The notes under the pieces: generated by a model | The model's database searches: none | Told to the model about the DNA's origin: nothing | Seen by the model: only the letters and a program-made list of their open reading frames with translations | Origin: Pycnopodia helianthoides | Lineage: Eukaryota; Echinodermata; Asteroidea; Forcipulatida; Asteriidae | DNA length: 64,000 nucleotides | Reading direction: 5' to 3' | Assembly (NCBI GenBank): GCA_032158295.1 | Contig: CM063246.1 | Location: 8,743,608 to 8,807,607 of the forward strand | Made by a program: the position numbers and the translations under genes | Shown: piece after piece, positions 40,101 through 46,693 of the stretch | Numbering within the stretch: position 1 is the stretch's first letter | How the letters are laid out: each line of letters begins with the position of its first letter

Positions 40101-43100
40101 GACGTAAAGCCGTAGGTCCCGTGTGTTGTGTAATGCACGTAAAAGAACCTAGTTACACTTATCGCTAAGAGAAGGGGTTCGCCCCGGTGTTCCTGCTTTG
40201 ATTGGCTGCATATTGCACCACAGCACCTTGTAAACAATTACAAGGTGCTATGTAAAGGAAAAGGGTCCCATACTTCAAAACATAGCTCCACATTATACCT
40301 TGCAGGAAAAATACTGAGCACATTGAGATGCCCATCGGACGTGATAAAGCGCTATATAAGAACTGCGTATTATTATCATTATTATTATAAGGGGGGATAT
40401 ATATACAAATTAGGTCTCCAATGTTTACCTAGCACGGTTTGTAATGTCTGTTATAGACCCCTTGCATTGGCTGCCATCATTGAGGTCAAACAATGGAAAC
40501 ATGCATGTACGCACCACGCACAACTCTTAACCAATAACAGGTCTTTATTGACCTCAGCGAGGGCGCTATGCTGGGCTTGCAACATCATATGCATGGGTCC
40601 TATTGACAAAAGGCTTTCCTGTAAACTATCAATGTACATATATCATTAATTCCAAATAATAATAATGCTTAGACTAGATAATCAACGAACCTCCGTTGAT
40701 AACGCCCTTGTTAGAGCGTGTGCCGTGCCATGAGTGCTCCCTGCTCTGGCATAGTAATCCGGTTTCATCAATAGCTGGGAATAAAATAAAACCATATTAA
40801 ATAAAAACAAGTCTGTCCTATATTTTAATGTCTCAAGACCATCACACAAAAGACTTGGTATGTATTGGAATCTCAGGTAACATTTTGTTTTTCATGGCGT
40901 GTGCAGTCAACCTGGTGAGTTCAAGTTTTTACTTTCACTTTTTGAAGTTTTTGAAAAATGTAACCACAAACTAAAATAGAAATATTGAGTGTTCCTTGCA
41001 TCAAGCATATTACTATATAACAGTCTAGAGACCCCTTGCCCAACGAACAGTGCACAAGTTTACAAGTGCCTTTCCTGTCCGAATTTTTGGGAGTAAAATT
41101 GTACACAAAGGAGTTGACTCACAAAATGGTTGAAATGGTAGACGTGTATTGTGTGGAGGTGTGTTCTGTGTTGTGCAAGGGGTCAATACTTAAAGGAACA
41201 TTACAGAATTGGTTTTGCTAACAAAACAGTTGCTGTCAGTGTAAGCACTTTATGTAATCCACCATATACATAAACTGACAAACCTGTAGAAGTTTGAGAT
41301 CGATCGGCCATCTGGGTCACAAGAAAATAGTGAAAAACCGATTACACACTTTGCATGAAATATAGATTCAACAAATGAAATTAGTTTATTCATTTCTCAT
41401 CAAATATGGCATTTCAGACAGAAATATTTCAAGGGATGTTTTCTACTATCATCATCATTAGACCGTGTAAGTTTTATGTAAATCTGTGATCAAAAAGTAT
41501 ATTTTACAAGTTTTTTCTTACCAATTCTGTAATGTTCCTTTAAATTAACCGATAAAATTTGTTTCCAAAGGTCTAAATCTCCATGCTCCACACTTACCCA
41601 TTGCATCTCCCCTGTCAAACGAGTTCATCTGCCACTTGGAGGTGTCTGGATATTTAACAAATATGGAAGATCAAAACCATCACAACGGGCAACTTGGATT
41701 TAGTTCTAATTTTCTCTGCAGCCAAGTTGTTCTTGAACAATCATGCAAGGAATTTGATAGAAAATGGCTGCCTTTTTCGCTCTATGAATGATGTCAAATG
41801 GGAACTATCTATAGGGATCAAAATAGCCTCTCGTCACATTAATTTTTTTTTGGGGGGGGTTGAACAAAGAGACAGCAAGACATAGAGCAACGGGTCCCTT
41901 CTCATTCTTCCATGATCTTGTAACATGTCTAACTGTTTCGCTCGGCCCCAGCGGCCTATCCAGGACCGCTGGGATGGGCTAATCAGCTTGCACAGATTCT
42001 TGTTCAGGAAGTACGTCATGCGTGCAGTGCTTGCAGTGTGAGTGTGATGCATGATGGGACTGAGCATGGGACTGAGCATTAACGTTAACGATACATTTGC
42101 CCATCCCAGCGCCTTTGGTTTTAAGGCAAGGCGCTGGGGATGAGCGAAGTCTAACTGTATGCAGTTTAGGGTGACCATGTAAAAACATGATTCATTTGAA
42201 GTGGATTGCGTCAAAATACTTGCATTTTGACACGTGCATACAAAGCGTCCTACAAGTGCTTGAAAGTTTTTAACAAGCATGTGCACAGAGCAGTCACTTT
42301 TGGTTAGCCAATCAGCGTTTTTTTTCAGCACAATTTTCCAGGGGTCAGTGACGAGAGGCATCGATATGGTGTGCTGCCCATGGTAGCGAGGCTGTGCTGT
42401 GGGTGAACTTGTACATGTATGAGTGAACATGAGTTACCTGCTCTTGCTGTGATAACGCCCCCAAACTTCCCAGTCGATTTGCTTCTCAGTGATTCCTGAA
42501 CGATCTGAATGACTGGCAGACAAAACGCCTGTGTGCATCAAGACAAAAAGAAACAAGAATGTATGATCTGGAAAATAACCATGGAAAAAACACTCATGGT
42601 CCTCATAAAAACATGATTTAGTGATACACCATGGCTGTCATACCAAACAGTCATAATAACCTCATGTGCACTCCTTTTACACAGTGTTGCTACCTAATGA
42701 GAATCTCAAGGTGATCATTTTTCTTAACAGGTTTGACAAGCTATGTTTGAATAGACCCTTCCCATGAAATATGCAAATTGAACATCGCGCGTGTACACTC
42801 TCCCTACTGAACATCGCGCCTTTTTGCATGGGACTGATAGTGGCGTGACGCACACGCGTTTGTGCGTCTGCCTAGTGCACAACTCTATGGCGTTTGCCAA
42901 CCAACAGTGTCTGTACGCATGCGTGAATGTAATTTACATATTTCATGGGAAGGGTCTATTATGTGACCCATTTACATGTAAGGGTATACAAGGTGATGCA
43001 GGGCAATCTGCAGTCAACCGTGCCAGAGAGACCATAGCAAACACCTTCTCTTAGCAATAAGTGTATCTGGGTTCTTTTATGTGCATTACACAACACACAG

Positions 43101-46090
43101 TACCTACAGCCCGAGGATGAAGAAATAACGGTGGCTTGCTTAAGGATACAAGTGTCAAGACCAAGAACTTGAGTCTGGTGTACAAGACTGCTCCGCACAA
43201 CACTTCATAGAGACTGTTTTGATGTACTAGGAGGGATACTCGGAGTCACCCGACTAATTTGGATTGGTTTGGATTGATATGAACGGAATAAACACTTGAT
43301 CGCTTCACCTTGACCAAGAACACTGACAAAATGGTCAAATTATTGTTTACATTCTTCTTCTTTTTTTTGTTTGTCAGGTACACAATTCATATTTCTATTA
43401 CAGTTGTTTTATGATTAATTCATCACAGTTCTGATCTTGGTTGACTAAAGTCACCTATGGCAAGGATGAGGTGGTATGTTGACTGCAGTTATCCAAAGTC
43501 GTCTATGGTTAGGAACGGGTTGACTTAAGTAACCGTGGCATAGCCCCAGAGCATGTGGTAACTTGAAATCCAAATCATTGGACATGGATAACATTGGTAC
43601 GTGGTACGCATGGTCGGTTAGGCCATAGACCTCCATGGTAAGGCAATGCAGTAATTTATCAAAATCATGCAAAAACCTGGGAGATTGTTTTAAAGGGTTA
43701 GATGGACAGATTGGCAAAACATTTGTGTCACACTGACAACAACATGCCCTATTACATTATATTTAAATCAACGCAATACATACGAAAATAGGCTTATAAA
43801 ACTACTTTAATATTAAAGATAAGCATGTAGGAAAATAGTGAAACAAACAGCCTTTGCACTTTTCTTTGGAAAGACAAAAAAAAAATGATAGACAAGGGAC
43901 AGTTCAGGATAGAAACTGTAAGGATTTGATTACCCCTGTCTTTCCACTTCCTGTCTCAGCTGCCATCAAGACGTCCCCACCCCCAAGAATCAATGGAATG
44001 GCTTCTGCTTGAACATCCGTTGGCAGCCTGAGAATGTAAAGAAAGTGTTAAAAAGTAAGCAACAGTTCATGGTTATCAATGCTGAAAGAAAATTGTATTC
44101 CAGGCTTGGAATAACACGGAGGCCATGGAGTGGCCTTCGTGCTTTTCAAATGAAAGTGCCCTTTGCAAATGAAAATGGCCTTGCACTCTCAAAGATGAAA
44201 TTCCAGGCCTGGTATTCTGCAGAACAATTACCATTTCACTGATTCTGTATAAGAAGTTTTTCAACACACACACATACACAAAAAATAAAATAAATTTTTG
44301 AAATCATTGAATGCAATATTTGTGTGTATTTTAATGTTGGATCCTGACAAGCCCGGTTCATACTTAAGGCAAAAGCGAATGCGAAATGAATTTTGGTGGC
44401 ACAATAATCGGTGAGCACCTTTTTTGCAATTGTGACGCAGGCAAATGTGCTTTGCTTTCGCGTGAAGTATGAACTGGGCTTTAAAGTGCACCATTTTGTT
44501 TCCGTTAAAAACCCTTTCTGACCCTAGGACTTTTAGCCTACAGGTGTCCTCAGTCCTCCTCTCATGTCACTATGTCACTCCACACCAAATTGTTTGGACT
44601 TAGATAAGATTGGACCCCCTGACCCTGTCATAAGCAATTGTTATTTGGGCCTACAGCCTACAGTCCCGAGTCCTTCATTTTGGCAAAGAGGGTCTAGAAG
44701 GATTTGAGAGGGTAAGGGTTAAAGAAGTATACGTAGGAACTCCAAAACGTCTCAACATACAGTATTCAGACATTATGTACAAGACCTGCAGGGCTATTCA
44801 TGTAAAAACCGTCATACATTTTCAGCTTATAAAATGTGAGTACCGTGTCTTTTTGGGGCTTAAGGGGTTTGAATAACTGTGGCCTCTATGGGTATGGTTG
44901 GACCTCTACTACTATGGACTTTTAATCAGTAAACAGGGTTTTTTCCACGCAGAGCATCTTTGCTTTAGTGGTTGATTTTCTTAATTTGGCTGTTTGCTTA
45001 AAAGGCAAGTAGCCATTAGTTTATTATGAGCTTTGATGTTGGTTTTCATCCCAGATTTCTCAGTTACCTAAAATCAACACAATTAAGCAATTTGCTCTAA
45101 AGTCTGTTTCTAACCTGTTTTCCAAAAATGAATTGCTGGGTCACCATAAGCAATGGCAAATCCACAGTGTATGGAATTGATGCAAGCTTTTCCTTGCAAT
45201 CTCTGTCAAGTTTAGGTTGCTGAAGTTTAGAATGATGACACACCAGATAAGCAGACACCCAACTCTCCCTGGAAAAAGACTCACAATCCCCCATCTAGGA
45301 AGGGCAAGTTTCAACTTAAGTCACTAGTTAAATGAGAATTCTGTTTTCTGTAAAATGCAGAAGAAAAAATTACTCACAGCCAGTCCATTTCTTCCACAGC
45401 CTGCACTATCTCCGGTACAACACCAAACTCTGTCAGAACAAAGAAAAATACTAATCAGAATAAACAACTGCTGGCATGCTTCTTGGTCCTTAAAAAAGTA
45501 GGAATGTTTTATCGAGTACAAATTTAGTTGACTTACGTATGGCGTAGGCTCAAATAGACATTTCCAAAATTAGTGTTGTTACTTCTTAAGTTCTTGTAGT
45601 TGTATTGTAATGTTAGCCTTTAGGTCCAGTAACTCGGACCATGGATGGATGGCGGCATGGAGGTATTTTCAATTTTACAATTGATCTCACTCTCTCAGGA
45701 CTCAGTCTCATTTCTTATCTTTCTTGCCAATGAATGGCAATGATGATACTAATATTCCAAGTAAAGTACTGCTACGGTGCTACTGCTACTTCGGTACCTA
45801 CTTCTATGCTGCTGCTAGAACTTGCTAGTGCTAGTGTAGTGCGAATTGCCAATGGCAATTGCCATCGATTGGCATTGCAACAGCAGTGCATTATCATCGA
45901 TTACTACTGCATTTGATTTGGTTGTTTTTGTAAGCAGCTTCTAAAAAAATAATTTTATAATATTTTCCATGCACAATATTCTCCGACACTTGTCCCATCT
46001 GTTGACTGACTTATGCTAGTGCATGTAGTCAATTTATTTAAGAAAAGGAAAAACAACACTGGAATGAAAATTACCTGCAAAGGCAGTCAT
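10693..46090 (-). CDS. DDX1: ATP-dependent RNA helicase DDX1
   Basis: A complete DEAD-box helicase gene of 31 coding exons, about 737 residues (human protein 740). The start is ATG at 46090 ([20 protein letters not shown]) and the stop is TGA at 10693-10695. DDX1 uniquely carries a SPRY domain inserted in the first RecA domain after the P-loop, and this gene has that layout. Motifs in order: [65 protein letters not shown]. Known DDX1 roles are RNA unwinding and work in the tRNA ligase complex with RTCB, in nucleus and cytoplasm. Introns are rich in mobile repeats. One junction (25138-25197 to 24365-24417) does not keep frame; the other junctions I read are consistent. Exon coordinates are in the four following entries. 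The gene is head to head with DHODH. Confidence 0.97.
11340..11625 (-). mobile_element. tRNA-derived SINE, minus orientation
   Basis: On the minus strand there is a box-B-like gtgggttcgagctc near 11590, followed downstream by the family phrases for ttaagcaagacactttac and cttctcttagcaataagtgt (read on the plus strand), then the end ttgtaa near a cttgtaaa/ttacaagg palindrome. The same internal phrases occur at 40030-40395, 42962-43195 and 31500-31745. It lies in the last DDX1 intron. Confidence 0.6.
11780..12330. repeat. Degenerate tandem duplication, about 280-300 bp unit
   Basis: Two diverged copies follow one another: each starts at a cccccttat word (about 11798 and 12070), then holds ctgggtaaaaat (11883, 12154), a gcacctaatg-like word (11940, 12210) and a ggccc-rich stretch. 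Function unknown; intronic in DDX1. Confidence 0.55.
13546..13714. mobile_element. Foldback (hairpin) element, 169 bp
   Basis: Near-perfect inverted repeat with arms of about 80 bp around a centre near 13630. The ends are ccaggggtcgattt and aaatcgacccctgg. Inside, the word taggactagtccta is itself palindromic and appears several times. One mismatch and one small gap near the outer ends break the symmetry. Miniature non-autonomous transposons look like this. No transposase is present. Confidence 0.85.
15043..15115 (+). mobile_element. tRNA-like SINE head
   Basis: Box-A-like tagctcagttggtacagc is followed by a decayed box B region (gcaggttttaagtct). A much better-preserved relative is at 25788-25861. 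It is a pol III promoter remnant rather than a tRNA gene, because the acceptor stem does not pair. Confidence 0.5.
15709..15836. mobile_element. Short inverted-repeat element
   Basis: The left arm contains ggtagcagcagacttacca and the right arm contains tggtatgtctgctgccacc, its imperfect complement, with aggacactttt and aaagtctcct at the outer ends. About 128 bp, typical of a miniature inverted-repeat element in the DDX1 intron. Confidence 0.6.
16463..16803. mobile_element. Miniature hairpin element, family B
   Basis: Begins taaaggtattgtacac and ends gtgtacaggggctttaa, so the ends are inverted repeats. The interior carries ggtcatcgaggtcacgagaa and an AT-rich palindrome around atcgcgcgcgat. 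Other copies are at 49881-50222, 50229-50590 and 21472-21858, and a decayed one lies near 9940-10275. Confidence 0.8.
17158..17690. repeat. 106-bp tandem repeat, five copies
   Basis: Direct repeat with an exact spacing of about 106 bp. The word acactagcccc (or a close variant) begins near 17158, 17265, 17371, 17477 and 17584. Each copy contains cattgtctagtaaaaactg and gggctagtaaacaccactt. The first and last copies are diverged and the middle three nearly identical. Intronic in DDX1. Confidence 0.9.
18300..18460 (+). mobile_element. tRNA-like SINE fragment
   Basis: Box-A-like tttggcgtagtggtatct and box-B-like ggtttgaatcccgcc are spaced as in a tRNA-derived promoter. A relative is at 37970-38110 (ttggttcgaatcccgcc). 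Both share ccttgccttcca- or ctcgccttccacct-type middles, so they belong to one family. Confidence 0.6.
19535..19800 (+). mobile_element. tRNA-derived SINE, plus orientation
   Basis: Promoter-like head with box-B-like gtgggtttgaatcccggcc, then gtgtccttgagcaagatact and a body containing aaaagaaccc, shared with the copies at 40030-40395 and 22100-22330. Confidence 0.65.
19842..19906. repeat. Interstitial telomere-like repeat
   Basis: A short run of CCTAAT, CCCTAA and CCCTAG hexamers on the plus strand, about ten units, the animal telomere motif TTAGGG on the other strand. It is far from a chromosome end, within a DDX1 intron, and imperfect. A Leu-Gly repeat in an open frame across it is an artefact. 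Confidence 0.8.
20190..20345. mobile_element. Hairpin element, aatttcat-end family
   Basis: Ends relate to the family whose best copy is 35414-35645: it finishes gcagctctatgaaatttggcc and starts with a decayed complement (agagctgcttaagcag). Related copies lie near 18752-18903, 19100-19280, 22340-22628, 25257-25413, 27442-27640, 31207-31337 and 37605-37740. Confidence 0.55.
21472..21858. mobile_element. Miniature hairpin element, family B variant
   Basis: Starts tattatacaggattggtaag and ends ctaccaatcctgtataatac, which are inverted repeats of about 19 bp. The right half (ggttgatcacacaaaacaag, gactattttgtcagctc) matches the copy at 50229-50590. Confidence 0.8.
22100..22335 (+). mobile_element. 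tRNA-derived SINE fragment
   Basis: Contains tcatggcctagcgcactgga, gagtgtgggtttaggtcct and cttgtgtccttaagaaaaag, all found in the SINE family at 40030-40395 and, reversed, at 42962-43195. The body is shortened. Confidence 0.55.
22340..22628. mobile_element. Inverted-repeat element, gggcccaatttcat family
   Basis: Left end gggcccaatttcatagagct and right end gcgcaatgaaattggccc form terminal inverted repeats. The interior alternates gctaa and cttac words and is partly self-complementary. No coding sequence. Confidence 0.75.
23153..23398. mobile_element. Inverted-repeat element, aagtagat family
   Basis: Left end aagtagattcttgttatttg, right end caaataacaaagatctactt, inverted repeats of about 20 bp with one gap; ttggagga and tcctccaa extend them. 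A diverged copy of the same family is at 28211-28492. Intronic in DDX1. Confidence 0.8.
24930..25065 (-). mobile_element. tRNA-derived SINE fragment, minus orientation
   Basis: Plus-strand words caagtgtcaagaccgggact and cgaacccacactctactgat are the reversed SINE promoter (box-B-like on the minus strand). It lies in the intron between DDX1 exons 22 and 23, where the reading-frame conflict occurs, so the intron has been disturbed by insertions. Confidence 0.6.
25257..25413. mobile_element. Inverted-repeat element, aatttcat-end family
   Basis: Ends gaccaaatttcataagctta and taagcaggtctatgaaactg are inverted. The interior has ggttaccagccaaaatacca, also seen in related copies near 19200, 20260 and 37670. 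Confidence 0.6.
25788..25861 (+). mobile_element. tRNA-like SINE head with intact boxes
   Basis: Box-A-like ggctcagttggtacagcgct and box-B-like caggttcaaatcccgctcta have tRNA spacing. The ends agggctagaa and tctagtcaa can partly pair. A relative in the opposite orientation lies just upstream at about 25500-25575 (gggattgaacctgcgac). I call it a SINE head because a full cloverleaf with an anticodon arm is not clear. Confidence 0.6.
25935..33978 (-). CDS. DDX1: DDX1 exons 12-21: rest of RecA1, motifs Ia to III
   Basis: Coding exons: 33918-33978, 33387-33448, 32947-32970 (24 bases, PSRELAEQ, motif Ia), 32753-32805, 31066-31126 ([13 protein letters not shown]), 30126-30197 ([14 protein letters not shown], motif Ib), 29266-29292 (27 bases, VQFFILDEA), 28083-28172 (begins with D, then GLLSGGYG), 26598-26648 ([17 protein letters not shown], motif III) and 25935-26009 ([15 protein letters not shown]). 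The catalytic DEAD box is split: DEA ends one exon and D starts the next, across an intron of about 1.1 kb. The exon before it is only 9 codons, so skipping it would remove three of the four DEAD residues while keeping frame. Confidence 0.95.
26250..26415 (-). mobile_element. tRNA-derived SINE, minus orientation
   Basis: Carries the reversed tail (gcactgtatactctgtgctttcc) shared with 9188-9420 and the reversed box B word gtagggttcgaacc. The insertion ends are marked by gatgtgtgataa and tatcacacatc, an inverted pair. Confidence 0.6.
27442..27640. mobile_element. Inverted-repeat element, aatttcat-end family
   Basis: Ends ggcccaatttcatgaagcc and ggcttgatgaaattggacc are inverted repeats. The interior repeats tgcttagcaaa and its complement. 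Confidence 0.65.
28211..28492. mobile_element. Inverted-repeat element, aagtagat family, diverged
   Basis: Starts aagtagatccttgaaaccc and ends caaagatctactt. It shares accatgcattttcatccca-like and tggatgca words with 23153-23398. Confidence 0.65.
28680..28795 (-). mobile_element. tRNA-derived SINE fragment, minus orientation
   Basis: Plus-strand words cgccatgctcaaggacatta, cgagagtcaaactcacactc and gagcttgactccgttgtact are the reversed head of the SINE family seen at 24930-25065. Confidence 0.5.
29770..29950. repeat. Dispersed repeat fragment, gtcatagattgg family
   Basis: Contains gtcatagattggttttcgtc, atttataggcctaattgtca and aaaacagccacaataaaact. A second copy is at 31905-32100 with the same words in the same order. 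Neither has clear ends. Confidence 0.55.
30480..30660 (+). mobile_element. tRNA-derived SINE fragment
   Basis: Contains ggtctagaggttaagatatc, a decayed box B (cgggaaatcccaacc) and the family tail gacttgggaaagcaccgggt then acagtgcttatcacac, as at 9300-9420 and 60050-60210. Confidence 0.6.
31207..31337. mobile_element. Inverted-repeat element, gggcccaatttcat family
   Basis: Left end gcccaatttcatggctctgc and right end gcagaaccatgaaattggac are inverted repeats of about 20 bp with two mismatches, 131 bp in total. Confidence 0.8.
31425..31745 (-). mobile_element. tRNA-derived SINE, minus orientation
   Basis: Starts with the reversed tail (tatagcgctttattaca), then ttgtaacggtttacaaggtg and cagccaaccataccagaa, and ends with the reversed promoter head (cgggactcgaatccacactc). 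Layout matches the forward copy at 40030-40395. Confidence 0.7.
32345..32716. mobile_element. Miniature element with aaggtata ends
   Basis: Begins ttaagggaaggtatacggtt and ends aaaggtatactttgccttta, imperfect inverted ends. The words ggcaataaaaactgacttgg and gatagtataaagcattttga recur in a truncated copy at 38925-39040. Confidence 0.6.
34064..35036. repeat. 69-bp minisatellite, about 14 copies
   Basis: Exact tandem period of 69 bp in the left part (gctacagtc begins near 34135, 34204 and onward), with 1-2 bp slips further right. Each unit holds ttgcactgggtgtgcactag, ctgttacaaagtgtgggtgc and an atatatat run. Because 69 is a multiple of 3, open frames of 188 (plus) and 144-174 codons (minus) appear. 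Both strands are open in the same repeat, so they are artefacts. It sits in the DDX1 intron between exons 11 and 12. Confidence 0.96.
35041..35209 (+). pseudogene. Retroelement ORF C-terminal fragment
   Basis: Reading plus from 35041, 55 codons end in TGA at 35207-35209. The peptide includes [19 protein letters not shown] and [12 protein letters not shown]. The pattern RRGRP, then a helix with 'NTGL', then 'MLDRD', then a short tail is typical of the C-terminal end after reverse transcriptase in non-LTR-type retroelements. No polymerase domain lies upstream, because the 69-bp minisatellite abuts it. It is a 5'-truncated, dead copy. Assignment to a retroelement is by pattern memory only. Confidence 0.5.
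35414..35645. mobile_element. Inverted-repeat element with perfect 28-bp ends
   Basis: Starts gggcccaatttcatggctct and ends agagccatgaaattgggccc, with perfect pairing continuing to 28 bp (through gcttaccg / cggtaagc). It is 232 bp long and the interior is also partly self-complementary. This is the best copy of a family with at least seven other members in the window and therefore the youngest here. Confidence 0.9.
36492..41645 (-). CDS. DDX1: DDX1 exons 5-11: SPRY domain
   Basis: Coding exons: 41598-41645, 40691-40774, 39176-39259, 38782-38858, 38294-38366, 37173-37249 and 36492-36545. The order matches human DDX1: [13 protein letters not shown], then [64 protein letters not shown], then [20 protein letters not shown] domains are protein-interaction modules; in DDX1 the insertion sits between motifs I and Ia of RecA1. 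All phases agree. The introns hold SINEs, hairpin repeats, the short-period repeat at 36765-37055 and other repeats listed separately. Confidence 0.95.
36765..37055. repeat. Short-period repeat, about 14 bp, aactctcaaggttt
   Basis: Degenerate tandem words of the form aactctcaaggttt, alternating with caaagttt and cacggctt variants, about 20 units. It lies between DDX1 exons 10 and 11. Confidence 0.85.
37970..38110 (+). mobile_element. tRNA-like SINE fragment
   Basis: Box-A-like ggttggctcagtggtttctt and box-B-like ttggttcgaatcccgcctc, with a related copy at 18300-18460. Confidence 0.6.
40030..40395 (+). mobile_element. SINE body and 3' end, well preserved
   Basis: Contains cacttgtgtcctttagcaag, tcgtccttcggatgggacgt, gtaaaagaacctagttacac, caccttgtaaacaattacaa and a 3' end gataaagcgctatataagaa followed by a tattat-type tail. 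The same 3' end occurs at about 27880-27960. It is the most complete body copy here, lacking the tRNA head. Confidence 0.75.
41190..41544. mobile_element. Miniature hairpin element, family A
   Basis: Ends ttaaaggaacattacagaat and attctgtaatgttcctttaa are perfect inverted repeats. It contains gtttgagatcgatcggccat and gggatgttttctactatcat. Other copies: 51464-51856 and 63361-63755. About 355-395 bp, no coding sequence. Confidence 0.9.
42438..46090 (-). CDS. DDX1: DDX1 exons 1-4: Q motif region and P-loop
   Basis: Coding exons: 46075-46090 (only 16 coding bases), 45378-45429, 43934-44027 and 42438-42528. The third carries [18 protein letters not shown] (Q-motif region) and the Walker A sequence [10 protein letters not shown] that binds ATP. 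The fourth reads [15 protein letters not shown], ending the first strand-helix of RecA1 before the SPRY insertion. Phases run 1, 2, 0, 1 and join cleanly, and every acceptor ends in AG and donor in GT. The open frame of 198 codons at 41834-42430, just beyond exon 4, is in another frame and is intronic repeat sequence. Confidence 0.95.
42750..42960. mobile_element. Inverted-repeat element with perfect 24-bp ends
   Basis: Starts aatagacccttcccatgaaa and ends tttcatgggaagggtctatt; the match extends to 24 bp. The interior is CpG-rich (catcgcgcgtgtacac, gacgcacacgcgttt). A relative is at 54343-54574. Confidence 0.9.
42962..43195 (-). mobile_element. tRNA-derived SINE, minus orientation
   Basis: Contains ccttctcttagcaataagtg, gcccgaggatgaagaaataa and ggatacaagtgtcaagacca, the reversed body and head of the family at 40030-40395. 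It begins directly at the end of the preceding inverted-repeat element, a nested or adjacent insertion. Confidence 0.6.
44346..44484. mobile_element. Short inverted-repeat element
   Basis: Left end agcccggttcatactta and right end gtatgaactgggct are inverted, with a further internal complementary pair (aaaagcgaatgcga / ctttgctttcgcgt). Confidence 0.75.
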
Positions 46091-46681
46091 CTTTACAATG
46101 ACAGCAGACGACGTCGTGGTCGTGCAATGATGAGTAGATTGTAACGTCGACGAGACGAGGCAGCGTAAAACTTGACTTTACTTTGACTAATCCAATCGTG
46201 AAATCTAAATTTTTTGTTAATGAATATACAACTTAAAAATATAAAACTTATTAGTTAAAATTTATTTTTACAATTTTCACAATTATTTTTTATCATGCTT
46301 TTAATTAGTTTGAGTTAAGGAAACACAATAAAATTGTTTTAAAAAGCCAGCGTAGTTCGCTACCTTGTTTTCAGGTTCTGCAATCGTCAGCTTCTCGTGC
46401 CATAACAAAGTAATAATGGGGTCGATACGTTTGGGGAAATGAAGGTCATTTGTAACCTCGTCTTCAACATAATCGAATCTTGTATTGTAATATATTGTCA
46501 AATCCTATATGTCGTTGCATTGGGGACGTACCCTTTCAACTAGTCCCACGCGCGCGACGTAAGAAATAAACAGAGCCCCAGACGATGTTGTTTTGATCGC
46601 ACCATCTGCAGTCCTTTTGATAAGCCATTCTTGTTTTGACAATATACGTCTGGACGCATTTATGCCTCAACAAAAGTCGGT
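46091..46681. promoter_or_regulatory. Divergent promoter region, DDX1 / DHODH
   Basis: The 591 bases between the proposed start codons of DDX1 (minus) and DHODH (plus). It must hold both 5' untranslated regions and, by position, a bidirectional promoter. Visible sites: gacgacgtcg at about 46107-46116 with the palindrome gacgtc, and cgtcgacgag near 46146. The middle part (46200-46310) is very AT-rich. No TATA box was assigned. Promoter function is inference from layout. Confidence 0.55.
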
Positions 46682-46693
46682 ATGCCTGTGTCT
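46682..46693 (+). CDS. DHODH: DHODH candidate first coding exon
   Basis: ATGCCTGTGTCT followed by the strong donor GTAAGT. It is in phase with exon 2 (47407), giving [17 protein letters not shown], basic residues then membrane segment, the same design as the human N-terminus. An upstream ATG at 46662 is out of frame with exon 2 if the same donor is used. Chosen because it is the only short ATG-to-donor exon I found in the 1.3 kb upstream with correct phase. Confidence 0.55.

Noticed and set aside
41834..42430. A 198-codon minus-strand open frame just after DDX1 exon 4
   Set aside because: It is out of frame with exon 4, starts within the intron, lacks recognisable domains and overlaps repeat-like segments.
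45720..45916. A small open frame rich in Leu, Ala and Ser
   Set aside because: It arises from a ctgctactgct-type low-complexity stretch in a DDX1 intron.
46662..46693. An ATG at 46662 as the DHODH start
   Set aside because: With the donor at 46694 it carries two extra bases and shifts exon 2 out of frame; the ATG at 46682 keeps phase.
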